Origin: Paenirhodobacter hankyongi
GTDB lineage: Bacteria > Pseudomonadota > Alphaproteobacteria > Rhodobacterales > Rhodobacteraceae
Reading direction: 5' to 3'
DNA: 64,000 bases
Assembly (NCBI RefSeq): GCF_003664585.1
Contig: NZ_RCHI01000001.1
Coordinates: 186,001-250,000, forward strand
Both the position numbers and the translations under genes were made by a program. Every line of letters starts with the position of its first letter. Within the stretch, counting starts at the first letter, position 1. The notes under the pieces are model-generated. The model ran no database searches and had not been told where the DNA came from. It saw only the letters and a list, made by a program, of their open reading frames with translations. Below are positions 40,946 through 49,797 of this stretch, piece after piece.

Positions 40946-41899
40946 ATGCTGAGCCGGACTGCGGAAAACCTGTTCTGGATCGCGCGCTACATCGAGCGGG
41001 CGGAAACCATGGCGCGCCTGCTCGAGGTGGGCGCAAGGATCGCGCTGATGCCCTCGGCGGGGCATGGCTATCGAAGCGAGTGGGAGAGCCTCTTGCAGGC
41101 CTCGGGCACGGCCGAGGGCTTTGCCGAGAAATACGGCGACCCGGTGCAGCGCAACATCGAGAGCTATCTGTTCTTCGACCGCGACAACCCGTCCTCGGTG
41201 GTCAGCTGCATCGAGCGGGCGCGCGAAAATGCGCGCATCGTGCGCACCGCGCTGACCGCGCAGGTCTGGGACGCGCTCAACATGGCGTTCCAGGAGATGC
41301 GCCAGCTCGAGCGCAAGGCACGCTCCGAACTGGAGCTGACCGAACTCACCGAATGGGTGATGCGGCAGGCGGCGATGATCCGCGGCGCGATCGAGGCGAC
41401 GCTGCTGCGCAACGACGGCTACAACTTCCTGAACCTCGGTTTCGCGCTCGAACGCGCCGACAACACCGCGCGGCTGATCGACGTGAAATATTACGTCCTT
41501 CTGCCGAGCGTCGATTTCGTCGGTTCCGGGCTCGACAACTATCAGTGGCAGACATTGCTGCGCGCGATGTCGGCGCAGCGCGCCTTCCACTGGGCCTATG
41601 GCGGCGACATCACGTCGAAGAAGATCGCGCATTTCCTGATCCTGAACCGGCAGACGCCGCGCTCGCTGATCACCGCCACGACCTCGGCGATGGAGCATCT
41701 CGACGATCTCGCCCATGCCTATCACAAGTCCGGCCCGGCACAGATGCGCGCCCGCGCGCTGGTGGGCGAGCTGGCCGAGACCACCGTCGAGGAGATCTTC
41801 GAGGAAGGTCTGCACGAGTTCCTGACCCGCTTCATCCGCGACATCGGCGAGCTCTCGAACATGGTCTACAACGCGTATCTGAGCGGAGAGGCGAGATGA
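40946..41899 (+). CDS. Alpha-E domain protein (DUF403)
   Basis: An all-helical 317-residue protein starting MLSRTAENLFWIARYIERAE, the DUF403 signature. Conserved charged stretches such as FLNLGFALERADNTARLIDV fit the family. It almost always follows the permuted ATP-grasp gene, and in some bacteria the two are fused, so it probably works in the same complex. It begins 7 bp after that gene, and its TGA overlaps the next ATG by 4 bp. Confidence 0.92.
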   Translation: MLSRTAENLFWIARYIERAETMARLLEVGARIALMPSAGHGYRSEWESLLQASGTAEGFAEKYGDPVQRNIESYLFFDRDNPSSVVSCIERARENARIVRTALTAQVWDALNMAFQEMRQLERKARSELELTELTEWVMRQAAMIRGAIEATLLRNDGYNFLNLGFALERADNTARLIDVKYYVLLPSVDFVGSGLDNYQWQTLLRAMSAQRAFHWAYGGDITSKKIAHFLILNRQTPRSLITATTSAMEHLDDLAHAYHKSGPAQMRARALVGELAETTVEEIFEEGLHEFLTRFIRDIGELSNMVYNAYLSGEAR

Positions 41900-42708
41900 T
41901 CCTGACGGTCAACCACGTGACCACCTACCGCTATGACGCGCCGATGCGCGCGGCGGTGCAGTCGCTGCGGCTGTTTCCGTCGCGCTTCGACGGTCAGCGG
42001 GCGATCCGCTGGGATGTGACGGTCGAGGGCGGCACCCGCGGCGGTTCGTTCCGCGACGGCGCGGGTGACAAGGTCGAAGGCTGGTCGATGCGCGGCCCGG
42101 TGAGCGAGGTGTCGATCGCCGTCTCGGGGCAGGTCGAGACCATCGACATGGCGGGGGTGCTGCGCGGCCACCGCGAGCTGGTGCCGCCCTTCGCCTATCT
42201 GCGCGAGACGGTGGCGACCTGGATCGACGACGCGATCGAGACGCTGGCGCAGGAGGCTGCGGCGGGTGCCGATGACGCGCTCGACCGCGCCCACCGGCTG
42301 AGCGCGGCGGTGGCCGGGGCGATCACCTATGCGCCGGGGGTGACCCATGCGCATACCACCGCGGCAGAGGCGCTCGATCTGGGCGAGGGGGTCTGTCAGG
42401 ACCATGCGCATGCGCTGATCGCCTGCGCGCGCGCCCTCGACATGCCGGCGCGCTATGTCTCGGGCTATCTCTACGCCCGCGACGACGGCGTGCCGCACGA
42501 GGCCAGCCACGCCTGGGCCGAGATCTGGGTCGAGGGCATCGGCTGGATCGGCTTCGACGCGGCGAACGGCTGCTGCCCGGACGAGCGCTACATCCGGCTC
42601 GGCTCGGGGCTCGACGCGCGCGAGGCGGCGCCGGTCAAGGGTGTCGCCATGGGCGCGGGCGAGGAGAAGCTCGACGTCACCGTTGCTCTTGACGCGATCC
42701 AGCAATAG
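41896..42708 (+). CDS. Transglutaminase-like protein
   Basis: Soluble 270-residue protein with an N-terminal beta domain (ILTVNHVTTYRYDAPMRAAV, about 1-90) and a transglutaminase/protease core. The Cys-His-Asp triad fits GVCQDHAH near 163, ASHAWAEIW near 205 and DAANGCCPD near 220. Such proteins act as proteases or amidases more often than as cross-linkers. The start at 41896 overlaps DUF403, so the genes are coupled. Confidence 0.93.
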   Translation: MILTVNHVTTYRYDAPMRAAVQSLRLFPSRFDGQRAIRWDVTVEGGTRGGSFRDGAGDKVEGWSMRGPVSEVSIAVSGQVETIDMAGVLRGHRELVPPFAYLRETVATWIDDAIETLAQEAAAGADDALDRAHRLSAAVAGAITYAPGVTHAHTTAAEALDLGEGVCQDHAHALIACARALDMPARYVSGYLYARDDGVPHEASHAWAEIWVEGIGWIGFDAANGCCPDERYIRLGSGLDAREAAPVKGVAMGAGEEKLDVTVALDAIQQ

Positions 42709-42738
42709 AAGGGTTCCCGGGCTTTTCCGGGGAAGAAC

Positions 42739-43464
42739 ATGACGTATTGCGTTGGCCTTCTGCTCGACGAGGGGATGGTGCTGCTGTCCGACACCCGCAC
42801 CAACGCGGGGCTCGATAACATTGCCATCTATCGCAAGATGTTCGTCTTCGAGGAGCCGGGCGAGCGCGTCGTCGCCATCCTGACCGCGGGCTCGCTCTCG
42901 GTCACGCAGACGACGATGGCGCGGCTGCACGAGGCGGTCGACGACCACGAGGCGACCTCGGAAACCTCGATCATGCTGGCGCCGACGATGCTGAAAGTGG
43001 CCGAGATCGTCGGCAACACGCTGTCGTCCGTGCGTCAGGACATCGACAGCAAGATGGAGGCGTCGAAGGTCTCGACCGCGGCCTCGATGATCGTCGCGGG
43101 TCAGCGCAAGGGCGGCGCGATGCGGATGTTCCTGATCTATCCGGAAGGGAACTTCATCGAGGCGACCGAGGACACGCCCTATCTGCAGATCGGCGAGCAC
43201 AAATATGGCAAGCCGATCCTCGACCGCGTGGTGACGCCCGCAACCTCGCTTGACGACGCGCGCAAGGCGGTGCTGCTGTCGATGGACTCGACGCTGCGCT
43301 CGAACCTATCGGTGGGCATGCCGCTCGATTTCGCGGTGATCGCGAAGGATGCCTGCCGCGTCACCACGCGCCGCCGGATCGAGAAGAAGGACCCGGATTT
43401 CGCCCGCATGTCCGAGGCCTGGTCCGAGGCGCTGCGCGAGGGCTTCACCCGCATCGAGATCTGA
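42739..43464 (+). CDS. Anbu proteasome-like protease
   Basis: A 241-residue N-terminal-nucleophile hydrolase of the Anbu (ancestral beta subunit) group, related to HslV and 20S beta subunits. After Met removal the N-terminus is TYCVGLLLDEGMVLLSDTRT, with Thr1, Asp17 and a Lys near position 32 in the places of the proteasome catalytic set. No ATPase partner is nearby. Its regular neighbours are the three upstream genes. Its natural substrate is unknown; the Thr nucleophile is kept here. Confidence 0.9.
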   Translation: MTYCVGLLLDEGMVLLSDTRTNAGLDNIAIYRKMFVFEEPGERVVAILTAGSLSVTQTTMARLHEAVDDHEATSETSIMLAPTMLKVAEIVGNTLSSVRQDIDSKMEASKVSTAASMIVAGQRKGGAMRMFLIYPEGNFIEATEDTPYLQIGEHKYGKPILDRVVTPATSLDDARKAVLLSMDSTLRSNLSVGMPLDFAVIAKDACRVTTRRRIEKKDPDFARMSEAWSEALREGFTRIEI

Positions 43465-43481
43465 GCCCCGGGGCCGGGGGC

Positions 43482-44417
43482 TCAGGCGCGTGCGAAGGTC
43501 TCGGCCACCGCGTCAAAGAAGCGCGCGCGGGTGGCGGCGCCCTCCATCATCAGCTCGTGCTGGGCGCCCTCGAAGACCTCGAGCCGCCCTTTCGGCCAGC
43601 GTGCCATCCGCGCCGTCACCGCCGGGATGTCGATGATCCGCTCGGCGCCGCCGATCGCGGTCAGACAGGGCAGGTCGGGCGAGGCAAGCGCCGCCAGCGC
43701 CTCGCATTCCAGCACGCCCTGCGTCACCCAGTGCAGCGTCGGCCCGCCAAGGGCGAGCTCGGGCGCCTCGCCCAGATGGCCGACCATGAAGGCCCACATG
43801 CCGGGATCGGTGGTCAGCTTGTTGTCGAGGAAGGGCGCGCTCAGCACATAGGTGCCGGGGCCGGTGCCCGGGGCATAGCGTTCGGCAAGGGCGCTCGCGT
43901 CGAAGAGGCGGGAGATCTGCGGCCCGAAGGGGTGGATCAGCCGGGGCAGGCCGATGCCCCACATCGGCGCCGAGAAGGCCGCGGCCGAAAAGGGATGCAC
44001 CCCCATCAGCGCCCGAAGCCCGATCGCGCCGCCCATCGAATGGCCGAGGATGAACCACGGCCGCGGCAGCTCGAGCGCGGTCGCCGCGGCGATCACCGCG
44101 GCCAGATCGCGCTGGAAGTCGGGGAAATGCGCGACATGCCCCTTCAGCGGGTCGTCGAGCGGCCGGTCAGCCAGCCCCTGGCCGCGCCAGTCGACGGCGA
44201 GCATCGCATAGCCGCGCGCGCCCAGATCGGTGGCCGCGGGGCCGTATTTCTCGACATATTCGGTGCGGCCGGGCAGCAGGAACACCGTGCCCTTCGCCGC
44301 CGCGGGCCCCGGCCACAGGCCGAGGCGGATGCGTGCCCCGTCCTCCGTGCGCAGCCAGACCGCGCGGCCGCCCTCGGGGCCGCGTGCCATCGCCGCATGG
44401 AACGGGGCCGTCTGCAT
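43482..44417 (-). CDS. Alpha/beta hydrolase (lysophospholipase-like)
   Basis: A 311-residue monoacylglycerol-lipase/PldB-like enzyme. FLLPGRTEYVEKYG near 47-59, VDWRGQG near 75 and the nucleophile elbow GHSMGG with Ser127 are seen. Asp in GGAERIID and His in GAQHELMME complete the triad. No signal peptide is visible. The ATG at 44417 overlaps the stop of the SCP2 gene upstream, so the two form an operon. It converges on the Anbu gene with 17 bp between stops. Confidence 0.88.
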   Translation of the reverse strand: MQTAPFHAAMARGPEGGRAVWLRTEDGARIRLGLWPGPAAAKGTVFLLPGRTEYVEKYGPAATDLGARGYAMLAVDWRGQGLADRPLDDPLKGHVAHFPDFQRDLAAVIAAATALELPRPWFILGHSMGGAIGLRALMGVHPFSAAAFSAPMWGIGLPRLIHPFGPQISRLFDASALAERYAPGTGPGTYVLSAPFLDNKLTTDPGMWAFMVGHLGEAPELALGGPTLHWVTQGVLECEALAALASPDLPCLTAIGGAERIIDIPAVTARMARWPKGRLEVFEGAQHELMMEGAATRARFFDAVAETFARA

Positions 44418-44704
44418 CAGCTGAGCGCCGCGCCGAGCTGCATCGCGAGGCCCATCGAGCCGTCGATCTTCAGCTTGCCGGTCATGAAGGCCATCGTCGG
44501 GTTCACGTCGCCCTCGAGGATGCCGCGGAAGGTGTTGGCATCGGCGATCAGCGTCACATCGGCCTCGTCATCGCCCGCGCGCACGCCGTCGGCGTCGATG
44601 ATGATACTGCCTTCGTCCTTGATGACGAATTTCGCCGTCGACGAGAAGCCGTTGGGCAGTTTCACGGCCAGCGCCGAAACCGCCTTGTCGATGATGTCGC
44701 TCAT
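44417..44704 (-). CDS. SCP2 sterol-carrier domain protein
   Basis: A 95-residue single-domain protein. The SCP2 fold is shown by ALAVKLPNGFSSTAKFVIKD, an EADVTLIADANTFRGILEGD stretch and the FMTGKLKIDGSMGLAMQL lipid-binding helix. Such proteins bind acyl chains or other lipids. Its coupling to a lysophospholipase-like gene (TGATG overlap) suggests a shared lipid substrate. It is divergent from the TPR gene by 65 bp. Confidence 0.9.
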   Translation of the reverse strand: MSDIIDKAVSALAVKLPNGFSSTAKFVIKDEGSIIIDADGVRAGDDEADVTLIADANTFRGILEGDVNPTMAFMTGKLKIDGSMGLAMQLGAALS

Positions 44705-44769
44705 TGAGTTCCTCCGAAAGTGAACGCCGGGCTCTCGCTTTCTCCGGCGCTTGGGTTACAGTTTGGTAT

Positions 44770-45330
44770 ATGCGCGCGCTCCGGGCCACAAACAAATGTA
44801 TCGTTGCGGCAGTTGCCGTAATCGTCAACTTCGCAGTTCCGGCCCATGCCGAGACGGCGGGTCTCGACCGGTCTTTCGCCGAACTGGCCGATCCGGACTA
44901 TGCCGGCTGGAGCCGTGCGGAGTCGGACATCCGCCGCGCCTGGTCGCGCTCGGGCTCGGCGTCGATGGATCTGCTGCTCAAGCGCGGCGAGGAGGCGCTT
45001 GATTCGGGCGACACCACCGCAGCGATCGAGCATCTGACGGCACTCACCGATCACGCCCCCGATTTCGCCGAGGGCTGGAATGCGCGCGCGACGGCCTATG
45101 CGGGGGCAGGGCTCTTCGGCCCGGCGGTCGAGGATATCGCCCGCACGCTTGAACTCGAGCCGCGGCATTGGGAGGCGCTGGCCGGGCTGGGCGCGATTCT
45201 CGAGGAGATCGGCGACCAGCCCCGGGCGCTTGCCGCCTATCGCGCCTCTTTCACCTTGAACCCGCACCAGCAGGATGTGAAAGACGCTATCGCAAGGCTG
45301 GAAAAGGAGCTTGCGGGCGTCGCGCTGTGA
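44770..45330 (+). CDS. Exported TPR-repeat protein
   Basis: A 186-residue protein with a Sec signal peptide (RALRATNKCIVAAVAVIVNF, cleavage expected after AHA at residue 27) and two to three tetratricopeptide repeats between about 70 and 180 (AIEHLTALTDHAPDFAEGWN, AVEDIARTLELEPRHWEALA, ALAAYRASFTLNPHQQDVKD). It is periplasmic. ATG at 44770 is chosen because the signal sequence starts there. It is 22 bp before the helicase gene and may be cotranscribed. Its partner is unknown. Confidence 0.88.
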   Translation: MRALRATNKCIVAAVAVIVNFAVPAHAETAGLDRSFAELADPDYAGWSRAESDIRRAWSRSGSASMDLLLKRGEEALDSGDTTAAIEHLTALTDHAPDFAEGWNARATAYAGAGLFGPAVEDIARTLELEPRHWEALAGLGAILEEIGDQPRALAAYRASFTLNPHQQDVKDAIARLEKELAGVAL

Positions 45331-45352
45331 CGGCCGCGAGGGGGCAGGGGAA

Positions 45353-48139
45353 ATGTCTGGGCGGATTACCGCGGTCCTCGGGCCGACCAACACCGGCAAG
45401 ACGCATTACGCGATCGAGCGGATGCTGGCGCATCGCACCGGCGTCATCGGGCTGCCGCTGCGGCTTCTGGCGCGCGAGGTCTATGACCGGATCGTGACCG
45501 CGCGCGGCCCCTCGGTCGTGGCGCTGGTCACCGGCGAGGAGCGCATCGTGCCCGAGCGCGCGGCCTATTGGGTCGCGACCACCGAGGCGATGCCCGAGGT
45601 CGGCGCCGATTTCGTCGCCATCGACGAGATCCAGCTCTGCGCCGATCCAGAGCGCGGCCACGTCTTCACCGACCGGCTGTTGCACATGCGCGGGCTGCAC
45701 GAGACGCTGTTCCTGGGCTCGGAAACGATGAAGGGGGCGATTGCCGCGCTGGTGCCGGGGGTGCAGTTCACCCGCCGCGAGCGGTTCTCGAAACTCAGCT
45801 GGGCAGGTTCGAAAAAGACAAGCCGGATGAAGCCGCGCAGCGCGATCGTCGGGTTTTCGGTTGAAAATGTCTATGCCATCGCGGAACTGCTGCGCCGTCA
45901 GAAGGGCGGGGCGGCGGTGGTGATGGGGGCGCTTTCGCCCCGCACGCGCAACGCGCAGGTGGCGCTCTATCAGTCGGGCGACGTCGATTACCTCGTGGCC
46001 ACCGACGCCATCGGCATGGGGCTGAACCTCGACATCGAACATGTCGCCTTCTCCTCGATGGCGAAGTTCGACGGGCGCCGGATGCGCGCCCTGTTCCCGC
46101 ACGAGATCGGCCAGATCGCCGGCCGCGCCGGGCGGCACACGATGGACGGCACCTTCGGCGTGACCGGCGAGGCAAGCCCGCCGCCGCCCGAGGTGATCGC
46201 CGCCGTCGAGGAGCACCGCTTCGCCCCGATCCAGCGGTTGCAATGGCGCAACCCGCGGCTTGAATTCGGCACGCCCGAGCGGCTGATCCGCTCGCTCGAG
46301 GAAAGCCCGCAGAACCAGTGGCTGACCCGCGGCCGCGAGGCGGACGACCTGCGCGCGCTGAAGGCGCTGGTCGAGATGCCCGAGATTTCCGGCCGGATCG
46401 GCCATCCGCATGACGTGCGCCTGCTGTGGGACGTCTGCCGCATCCCCGATTTCCGCTCGATTTCCGAGGCTGAACATGCCACGCTTCTGGCGCGCATTTT
46501 CGGCTTCCTGCGCGAGGGCAAGGGTGTGCCCTCGGACTGGCTTGCGGGCCAGATCTCGCGCATCGACAAGGTTCAGGGCGACATCGACACGCTGTCGAAA
46601 CGGCTCGCCTTCATCCGCACCTGGACCTACGTGGCGCAACGCAAGGGCTGGGTCGATGACGAAACCCATTGGCGCGAGGAAACGCGCGCGGTAGAAGACC
46701 GCCTGTCGGATGCGCTGCACGGTGCGCTGACCCAACGATTTGTGGACCGGCGCACCTCTGTGCTGCTGCGCCGGCTCAAGCAGAAGGAGACCCTCGTGGC
46801 CGAGGTGAACGACAAGGGCGAAGTGACGGTCGAGGGCGAATTCGCCGGCCGTCTGGAAGGCTTCCGCTTCCGGCAGGACGCGACCACGTCGCCTGACGAG
46901 GCGAAGATGCTGGCGCGCGCCGCCTATGAGGCGCTGAAGCCCGAGTTCAGCCTGCGGGCGGACCGCTTCTACAACGCGCCCGACACCGAGATGGACTTCA
47001 CCGAGCAGGGTGGCCTGATGTGGGGCGAGCTCGCGGTGGGCAAGCTGGTGAAGGGCTCCGACCCGATGAAGCCCTCGGTCGAGGCCTTCGTCGACGAGGA
47101 AGCGGGCGCCGATGTGGCCGAGAAGGTCAAGCGCCGCCTGCAGCATTTCATCGACCGCAAGGTCGCCGCGCTGTTCGAGCCGCTTCTGGCGATGAGCCGC
47201 GACGAGGCGCTGACGGGGCTTGCCCGCGGCTTCGCCTTCCGGCTGGTCGAGCATATGGGCATCCTGCCGCGCGAGGGCGTGGCCAACGAGGTCAAGGAGC
47301 TTGACCAGGACGCCCGCGGCCTGCTGCGCAAGCATGGCGTGCGCTTCGGCCAGTACACGATCTTCCAGCAGGCGCTGCTGAAGCCCGCGCCGACCCGGCT
47401 GCGGCTGGTTCTCGCTTCGCTTTGGGACGGGCTGCAGGAATTCCCCGAAAGCCCGCCTCCGGGCCTCGTGACGATCCCGCATATCGCCGAAGTCCCGGTC
47501 TCGGCCTACACGCTCTCGGGCTATCGCCCGGCGGGCAGCCGCGCCATCCGCATCGACATGCTTGAACGGCTGGCCGACCTGCTGCGCACGCAAGACACAC
47601 GTGGCGGCTTCGAGGCGACGCCCGACATGCTGTCGATCACCGGCATGACGCTCGAGCAGTTCGCCGACCTGATGCAGGGGCTGGGCTATCGCGCCGAGAA
47701 GGGCGAACGGGCGAAGACCCGTCCCGTGGCCGAGCCGAAGCCGCCGGTCGAGGGCGCCGAGAACCCGATCCCGGAAGAGACCTCGCCGATTGCCGAGACC
47801 GAAGCCGAGGCAGAGGCTGCCGCGGCCGAGCCCGAGACCGAGGTGTTCTACACCTTCGCCTGGGCCCCGCGTCCGCGCCCGCAGCGCCCCGAGCGCGCCC
47901 CGCGTCGCGAGGGCGAGGGCGGTGGCAAGCCGCGCCGCGAGGGTGGCAAGCCCGAGTTCCGTGGCGACCGCGACGGCGCCAAGGGCGGCAAGCCGAAGGG
48001 CAAGGGCAAGCCGCACGGCAAGCCGCGCGACGAGGACAAGTCCCGCGCCTTCGAGGCCCGTCCGCCGAAGAAGGACAAGCCGATCGACCCGGACAACCCC
48101 TTCGCCGCCGCGCTGATGGGCTTCAAGAGCAAGCCCTGA
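45353..48139 (+). CDS. Suv3-like ATP-dependent RNA helicase
   Basis: A 928-residue helicase of the SUPV3L1/Suv3 type. Motif I GPTNTGKTH is at 10-18, motif II is DEIQ near 96, and motifs V/VI are seen as VATDAIGMGLNLDIE and IGQIAGRAGRH. The C-terminal half is poorly conserved, and the last 110 residues are acidic, then Gly/Lys/Arg-rich (RREGEGGGKPRREGGKPEF), which may bind RNA. Suv3 works in mitochondrial RNA decay; the bacterial role is not settled. ATG at 45353 has GGGGGCAGGGG upstream. Confidence 0.9.
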   Translation: MSGRITAVLGPTNTGKTHYAIERMLAHRTGVIGLPLRLLAREVYDRIVTARGPSVVALVTGEERIVPERAAYWVATTEAMPEVGADFVAIDEIQLCADPERGHVFTDRLLHMRGLHETLFLGSETMKGAIAALVPGVQFTRRERFSKLSWAGSKKTSRMKPRSAIVGFSVENVYAIAELLRRQKGGAAVVMGALSPRTRNAQVALYQSGDVDYLVATDAIGMGLNLDIEHVAFSSMAKFDGRRMRALFPHEIGQIAGRAGRHTMDGTFGVTGEASPPPPEVIAAVEEHRFAPIQRLQWRNPRLEFGTPERLIRSLEESPQNQWLTRGREADDLRALKALVEMPEISGRIGHPHDVRLLWDVCRIPDFRSISEAEHATLLARIFGFLREGKGVPSDWLAGQISRIDKVQGDIDTLSKRLAFIRTWTYVAQRKGWVDDETHWREETRAVEDRLSDALHGALTQRFVDRRTSVLLRRLKQKETLVAEVNDKGEVTVEGEFAGRLEGFRFRQDATTSPDEAKMLARAAYEALKPEFSLRADRFYNAPDTEMDFTEQGGLMWGELAVGKLVKGSDPMKPSVEAFVDEEAGADVAEKVKRRLQHFIDRKVAALFEPLLAMSRDEALTGLARGFAFRLVEHMGILPREGVANEVKELDQDARGLLRKHGVRFGQYTIFQQALLKPAPTRLRLVLASLWDGLQEFPESPPPGLVTIPHIAEVPVSAYTLSGYRPAGSRAIRIDMLERLADLLRTQDTRGGFEATPDMLSITGMTLEQFADLMQGLGYRAEKGERAKTRPVAEPKPPVEGAENPIPEETSPIAETEAEAEAAAAEPETEVFYTFAWAPRPRPQRPERAPRREGEGGGKPRREGGKPEFRGDRDGAKGGKPKGKGKPHGKPRDEDKSRAFEARPPKKDKPIDPDNPFAAALMGFKSKP

Positions 48140-48454
48140 GTGGACGACAGCCCGGATCGCATCCGCATCGACAAGTGGCTGTGGCACGCGCGTGTGGTGA
48201 AGACCCGCGCGCTTGCCGCCGAACTGGTGTCGAAGGGGCGGGTCCGGGTGAACGGCAACCGCACCGACAAGCCGGGCCGCGCCGTCGGCCCGGACGACGT
48301 TCTGACCATTGCGGTCGCCGGGCGGGTGCGGGTTCTGCGCGTCCTTGGCTGCGGCCTGCGCCGCGGCCCCGCGACCGAGGCGGCCGAGCTGTTCCTCGAG
48401 CTGGGCGAGGCCGGTGTTTCCCCGGCCGCCGAAACCGCGGAACGCCCGTCCTGA
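48140..48454 (+). CDS. S4 RNA-binding domain protein (Hsp15-like)
   Basis: A 104-residue protein that begins with an S4 domain: RIRIDKWLWHARVVKTRALA then GRVRVNGNRTDKPGRAVGPD. E. coli Hsp15 binds 50S subunits carrying stalled nascent chains; this protein is similar but without Hsp15's long basic tail. GTG at 48140 abuts the helicase stop. The order helicase, S4, ferredoxin and CarD is common in related genomes. Confidence 0.87.
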   Translation: MDDSPDRIRIDKWLWHARVVKTRALAAELVSKGRVRVNGNRTDKPGRAVGPDDVLTIAVAGRVRVLRVLGCGLRRGPATEAAELFLELGEAGVSPAAETAERPS

Positions 48455-48562
48455 CCCCGCGGCAAGAATGCCGCGGCCGGTCTTTCCGGTCCTCGCGCTC
48501 TTGATTGATCCGCACGGCAGGGCTAGGAAACGAAAAAAGCGCAAACGATCCGGGGTTTCTCC

Positions 48563-48901
48563 ATGACCTATGTCGTCACCGACAACTGCATCGCCTGCAA
48601 GTACACCGACTGCGTCGAGGTCTGCCCGGTGGACTGCTTCTACGAGGGCGAGAACACGCTGGTGATCCACCCCGACGAATGCATCGACTGCGGCGTGTGC
48701 GAGCCCGAGTGTCCCGCTGACGCGATCCGCCCGGACACCGAGCCGGGGATGGAAAGCTGGGTCGAGCTGAACCGGAAATACGCCGAGATCTGGCCCGTCA
48801 TCACCCAGAAGAAGGAACCGCTTCCCGATCACGAGAAGCACGACGGCGAGACCGGCAAGCTCGAGAAGTACTTCTCGCCGAATCCCGGCACCGGCGACTG
48901 A
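48563..48901 (+). CDS. fdxA: Ferredoxin FdxA (7Fe-8S type)
   Basis: A 112-residue low-potential electron carrier. Cysteines at 9, 17 and 21 in [19 protein letters not shown] and a second [12 protein letters not shown] cluster hold one [3Fe-4S] and one [4Fe-4S] center, the FdxA pattern. The C-terminal extension ([15 protein letters not shown] and on) is standard. It sits 108 bp after the S4 gene and is followed by a terminator. A partner enzyme is not visible nearby. Confidence 0.96.
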   Translation: MTYVVTDNCIACKYTDCVEVCPVDCFYEGENTLVIHPDECIDCGVCEPECPADAIRPDTEPGMESWVELNRKYAEIWPVITQKKEPLPDHEKHDGETGKLEKYFSPNPGTGD

Positions 48902-48943
48902 TCGGGCGATTCCCCCGGGAGCGTCCGGGAACGGGGAGAGCAC

Positions 48944-48995
48944 CCGATTCGGCTGGGTCAGGCCTGCTTCCCCAAGGGAAAGAATCGGATTTTTT
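48944..48995 (+). terminator. Intrinsic terminator of fdxA
   Basis: CCGATTC (48944-48950) pairs with GAATCGG (48982-48988), with an inner TTCCC/GGGAA hairpin, followed by A and six T. It lies about 45 bp past the fdxA stop. Confidence 0.7.
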
Positions 48996-49049
48996 ACGGC
49001 CAAGGCCTTGAATCTGCGGCATCACGGTCTCGTGCTGTGCCGCAGCGCT

Positions 49050-49077
49050 TTGAAATGACCTTATTTTGTGCTACATT
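49050..49077 (+). promoter_or_regulatory. Candidate promoter of carD
   Basis: TTGAAA (49050-49055), 16 bp, TACATT (49072-49077). Five and four matches to the sigma-70 hexamers, in a locally AT-rich stretch. The transcript would have a leader of about 150 nt. Confidence 0.45.
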
Positions 49078-49235
49078 CCTGTGACAAGGAGTTCGACCCC
49101 CCAAACCTCGGCGGACCTGCTCGCCTGCCCGAGGCGTTTCTGGTGAGAGAAAATGACATCGCGGAGCTTCGGCGCCGGGGATGTTTTCTGCGCTGAAATC
49201 GGTGGGCGAAGGACCGGCTGCGAGGAAGCGACTGA

Positions 49236-49745
49236 ATGACCAAGACCAAGAAGACCGAGTTTCGTCCGGACGATTTCGTTGTGTACCCTGCCCATGGCGT
49301 CGGCAAGATCATGTCGATCGAGGAGCAGGAGATTGCCGGTCTCCGGCTCGAGCTTTTCGTCATCTCCTTCGAGAAGGACAAGATGACCCTGCGCGTGCCC
49401 ACCCACAAGGCGCTCGACATCGGCATGCGTGGCCTGTCGACCCCGGACGTGGTGTCGAGGGCGCTCGAAACCCTGAAGGGCAAGGCCAAGGTCAAGCGCG
49501 CGATGTGGTCGCGCCGGGCCCAGGAATACGAGCAGAAGATCAATTCGGGCGACCTGCTGTCGATCGCCGAGGTGGTGCGCGATCTGCACCGCGCCGATGA
49601 CCAGCGCGAGCAGTCCTATTCCGAGCGTCAGCTCTACGAGGCGGCGCTGGAACGTCTGACCCGCGAGGTTGCGGCGGTCTCGGGCACCGACGAGGCGGGC
49701 GCGGCGAAGAAGGTCGACGACGTGCTCGTGGGCCGCGCGGCCTGA
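49236..49745 (+). CDS. carD: CarD family transcriptional regulator
   Basis: A 169-residue RNA-polymerase-binding protein. The N-terminal RID/Tudor-like domain is seen in DDFVVYPAHGVGKIMSIEEQ and the DKMTLRVPTHKA segment; the C-terminal helical DNA-binding part includes KAKVKRAMWSRRAQEYEQKI and DVVRDLHR-like residues. In Rhodobacter relatives CarD stabilises open complexes at many housekeeping promoters that lack a T at -7 (known for the family). It is transcribed alone from its own promoter. Confidence 0.95.
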   Translation: MTKTKKTEFRPDDFVVYPAHGVGKIMSIEEQEIAGLRLELFVISFEKDKMTLRVPTHKALDIGMRGLSTPDVVSRALETLKGKAKVKRAMWSRRAQEYEQKINSGDLLSIAEVVRDLHRADDQREQSYSERQLYEAALERLTREVAAVSGTDEAGAAKKVDDVLVGRAA

Positions 49746-49767
49746 GCCTTCCCGACATGTCCTCACG

Positions 49768-49790
49768 ACGGGCCCCCTTGCGGGGCCCGT
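49768..49790. terminator. Hairpin between carD and the antiporter
   Basis: ACGGGCCCC/GGGGCCCGT (49768-49776, 49782-49790) with a 5-nt loop, 23 bp past carD. T-runs are weak on both sides, so efficiency is uncertain. Confidence 0.6.
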
Positions 49791-49797
49791 TCGCGTT

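Larger units (their letters stand above)
48902..49235. other. 334-bp gap between fdxA and carD
   Basis: No gene is supported. It holds the fdxA terminator (48944-48995) and a promoter candidate for carD (49050-49077). Between the promoter and carD is a leader of about 150 nt without an obvious reading frame or stable riboswitch fold that I recognise. Confidence 0.5.

Noticed and set aside
48503..48540. TGATCC as a sigma-E (ECF) -35 before fdxA
   Set aside because: The distance to the nearest TAAG-like -10 is too short for the known Rhodobacter sigma-E consensus.
45287..49003. A 1238-codon open frame opposite the helicase and fdxA
   Set aside because: Shadow frame from strong third-position GC bias; no domain or ribosome site.
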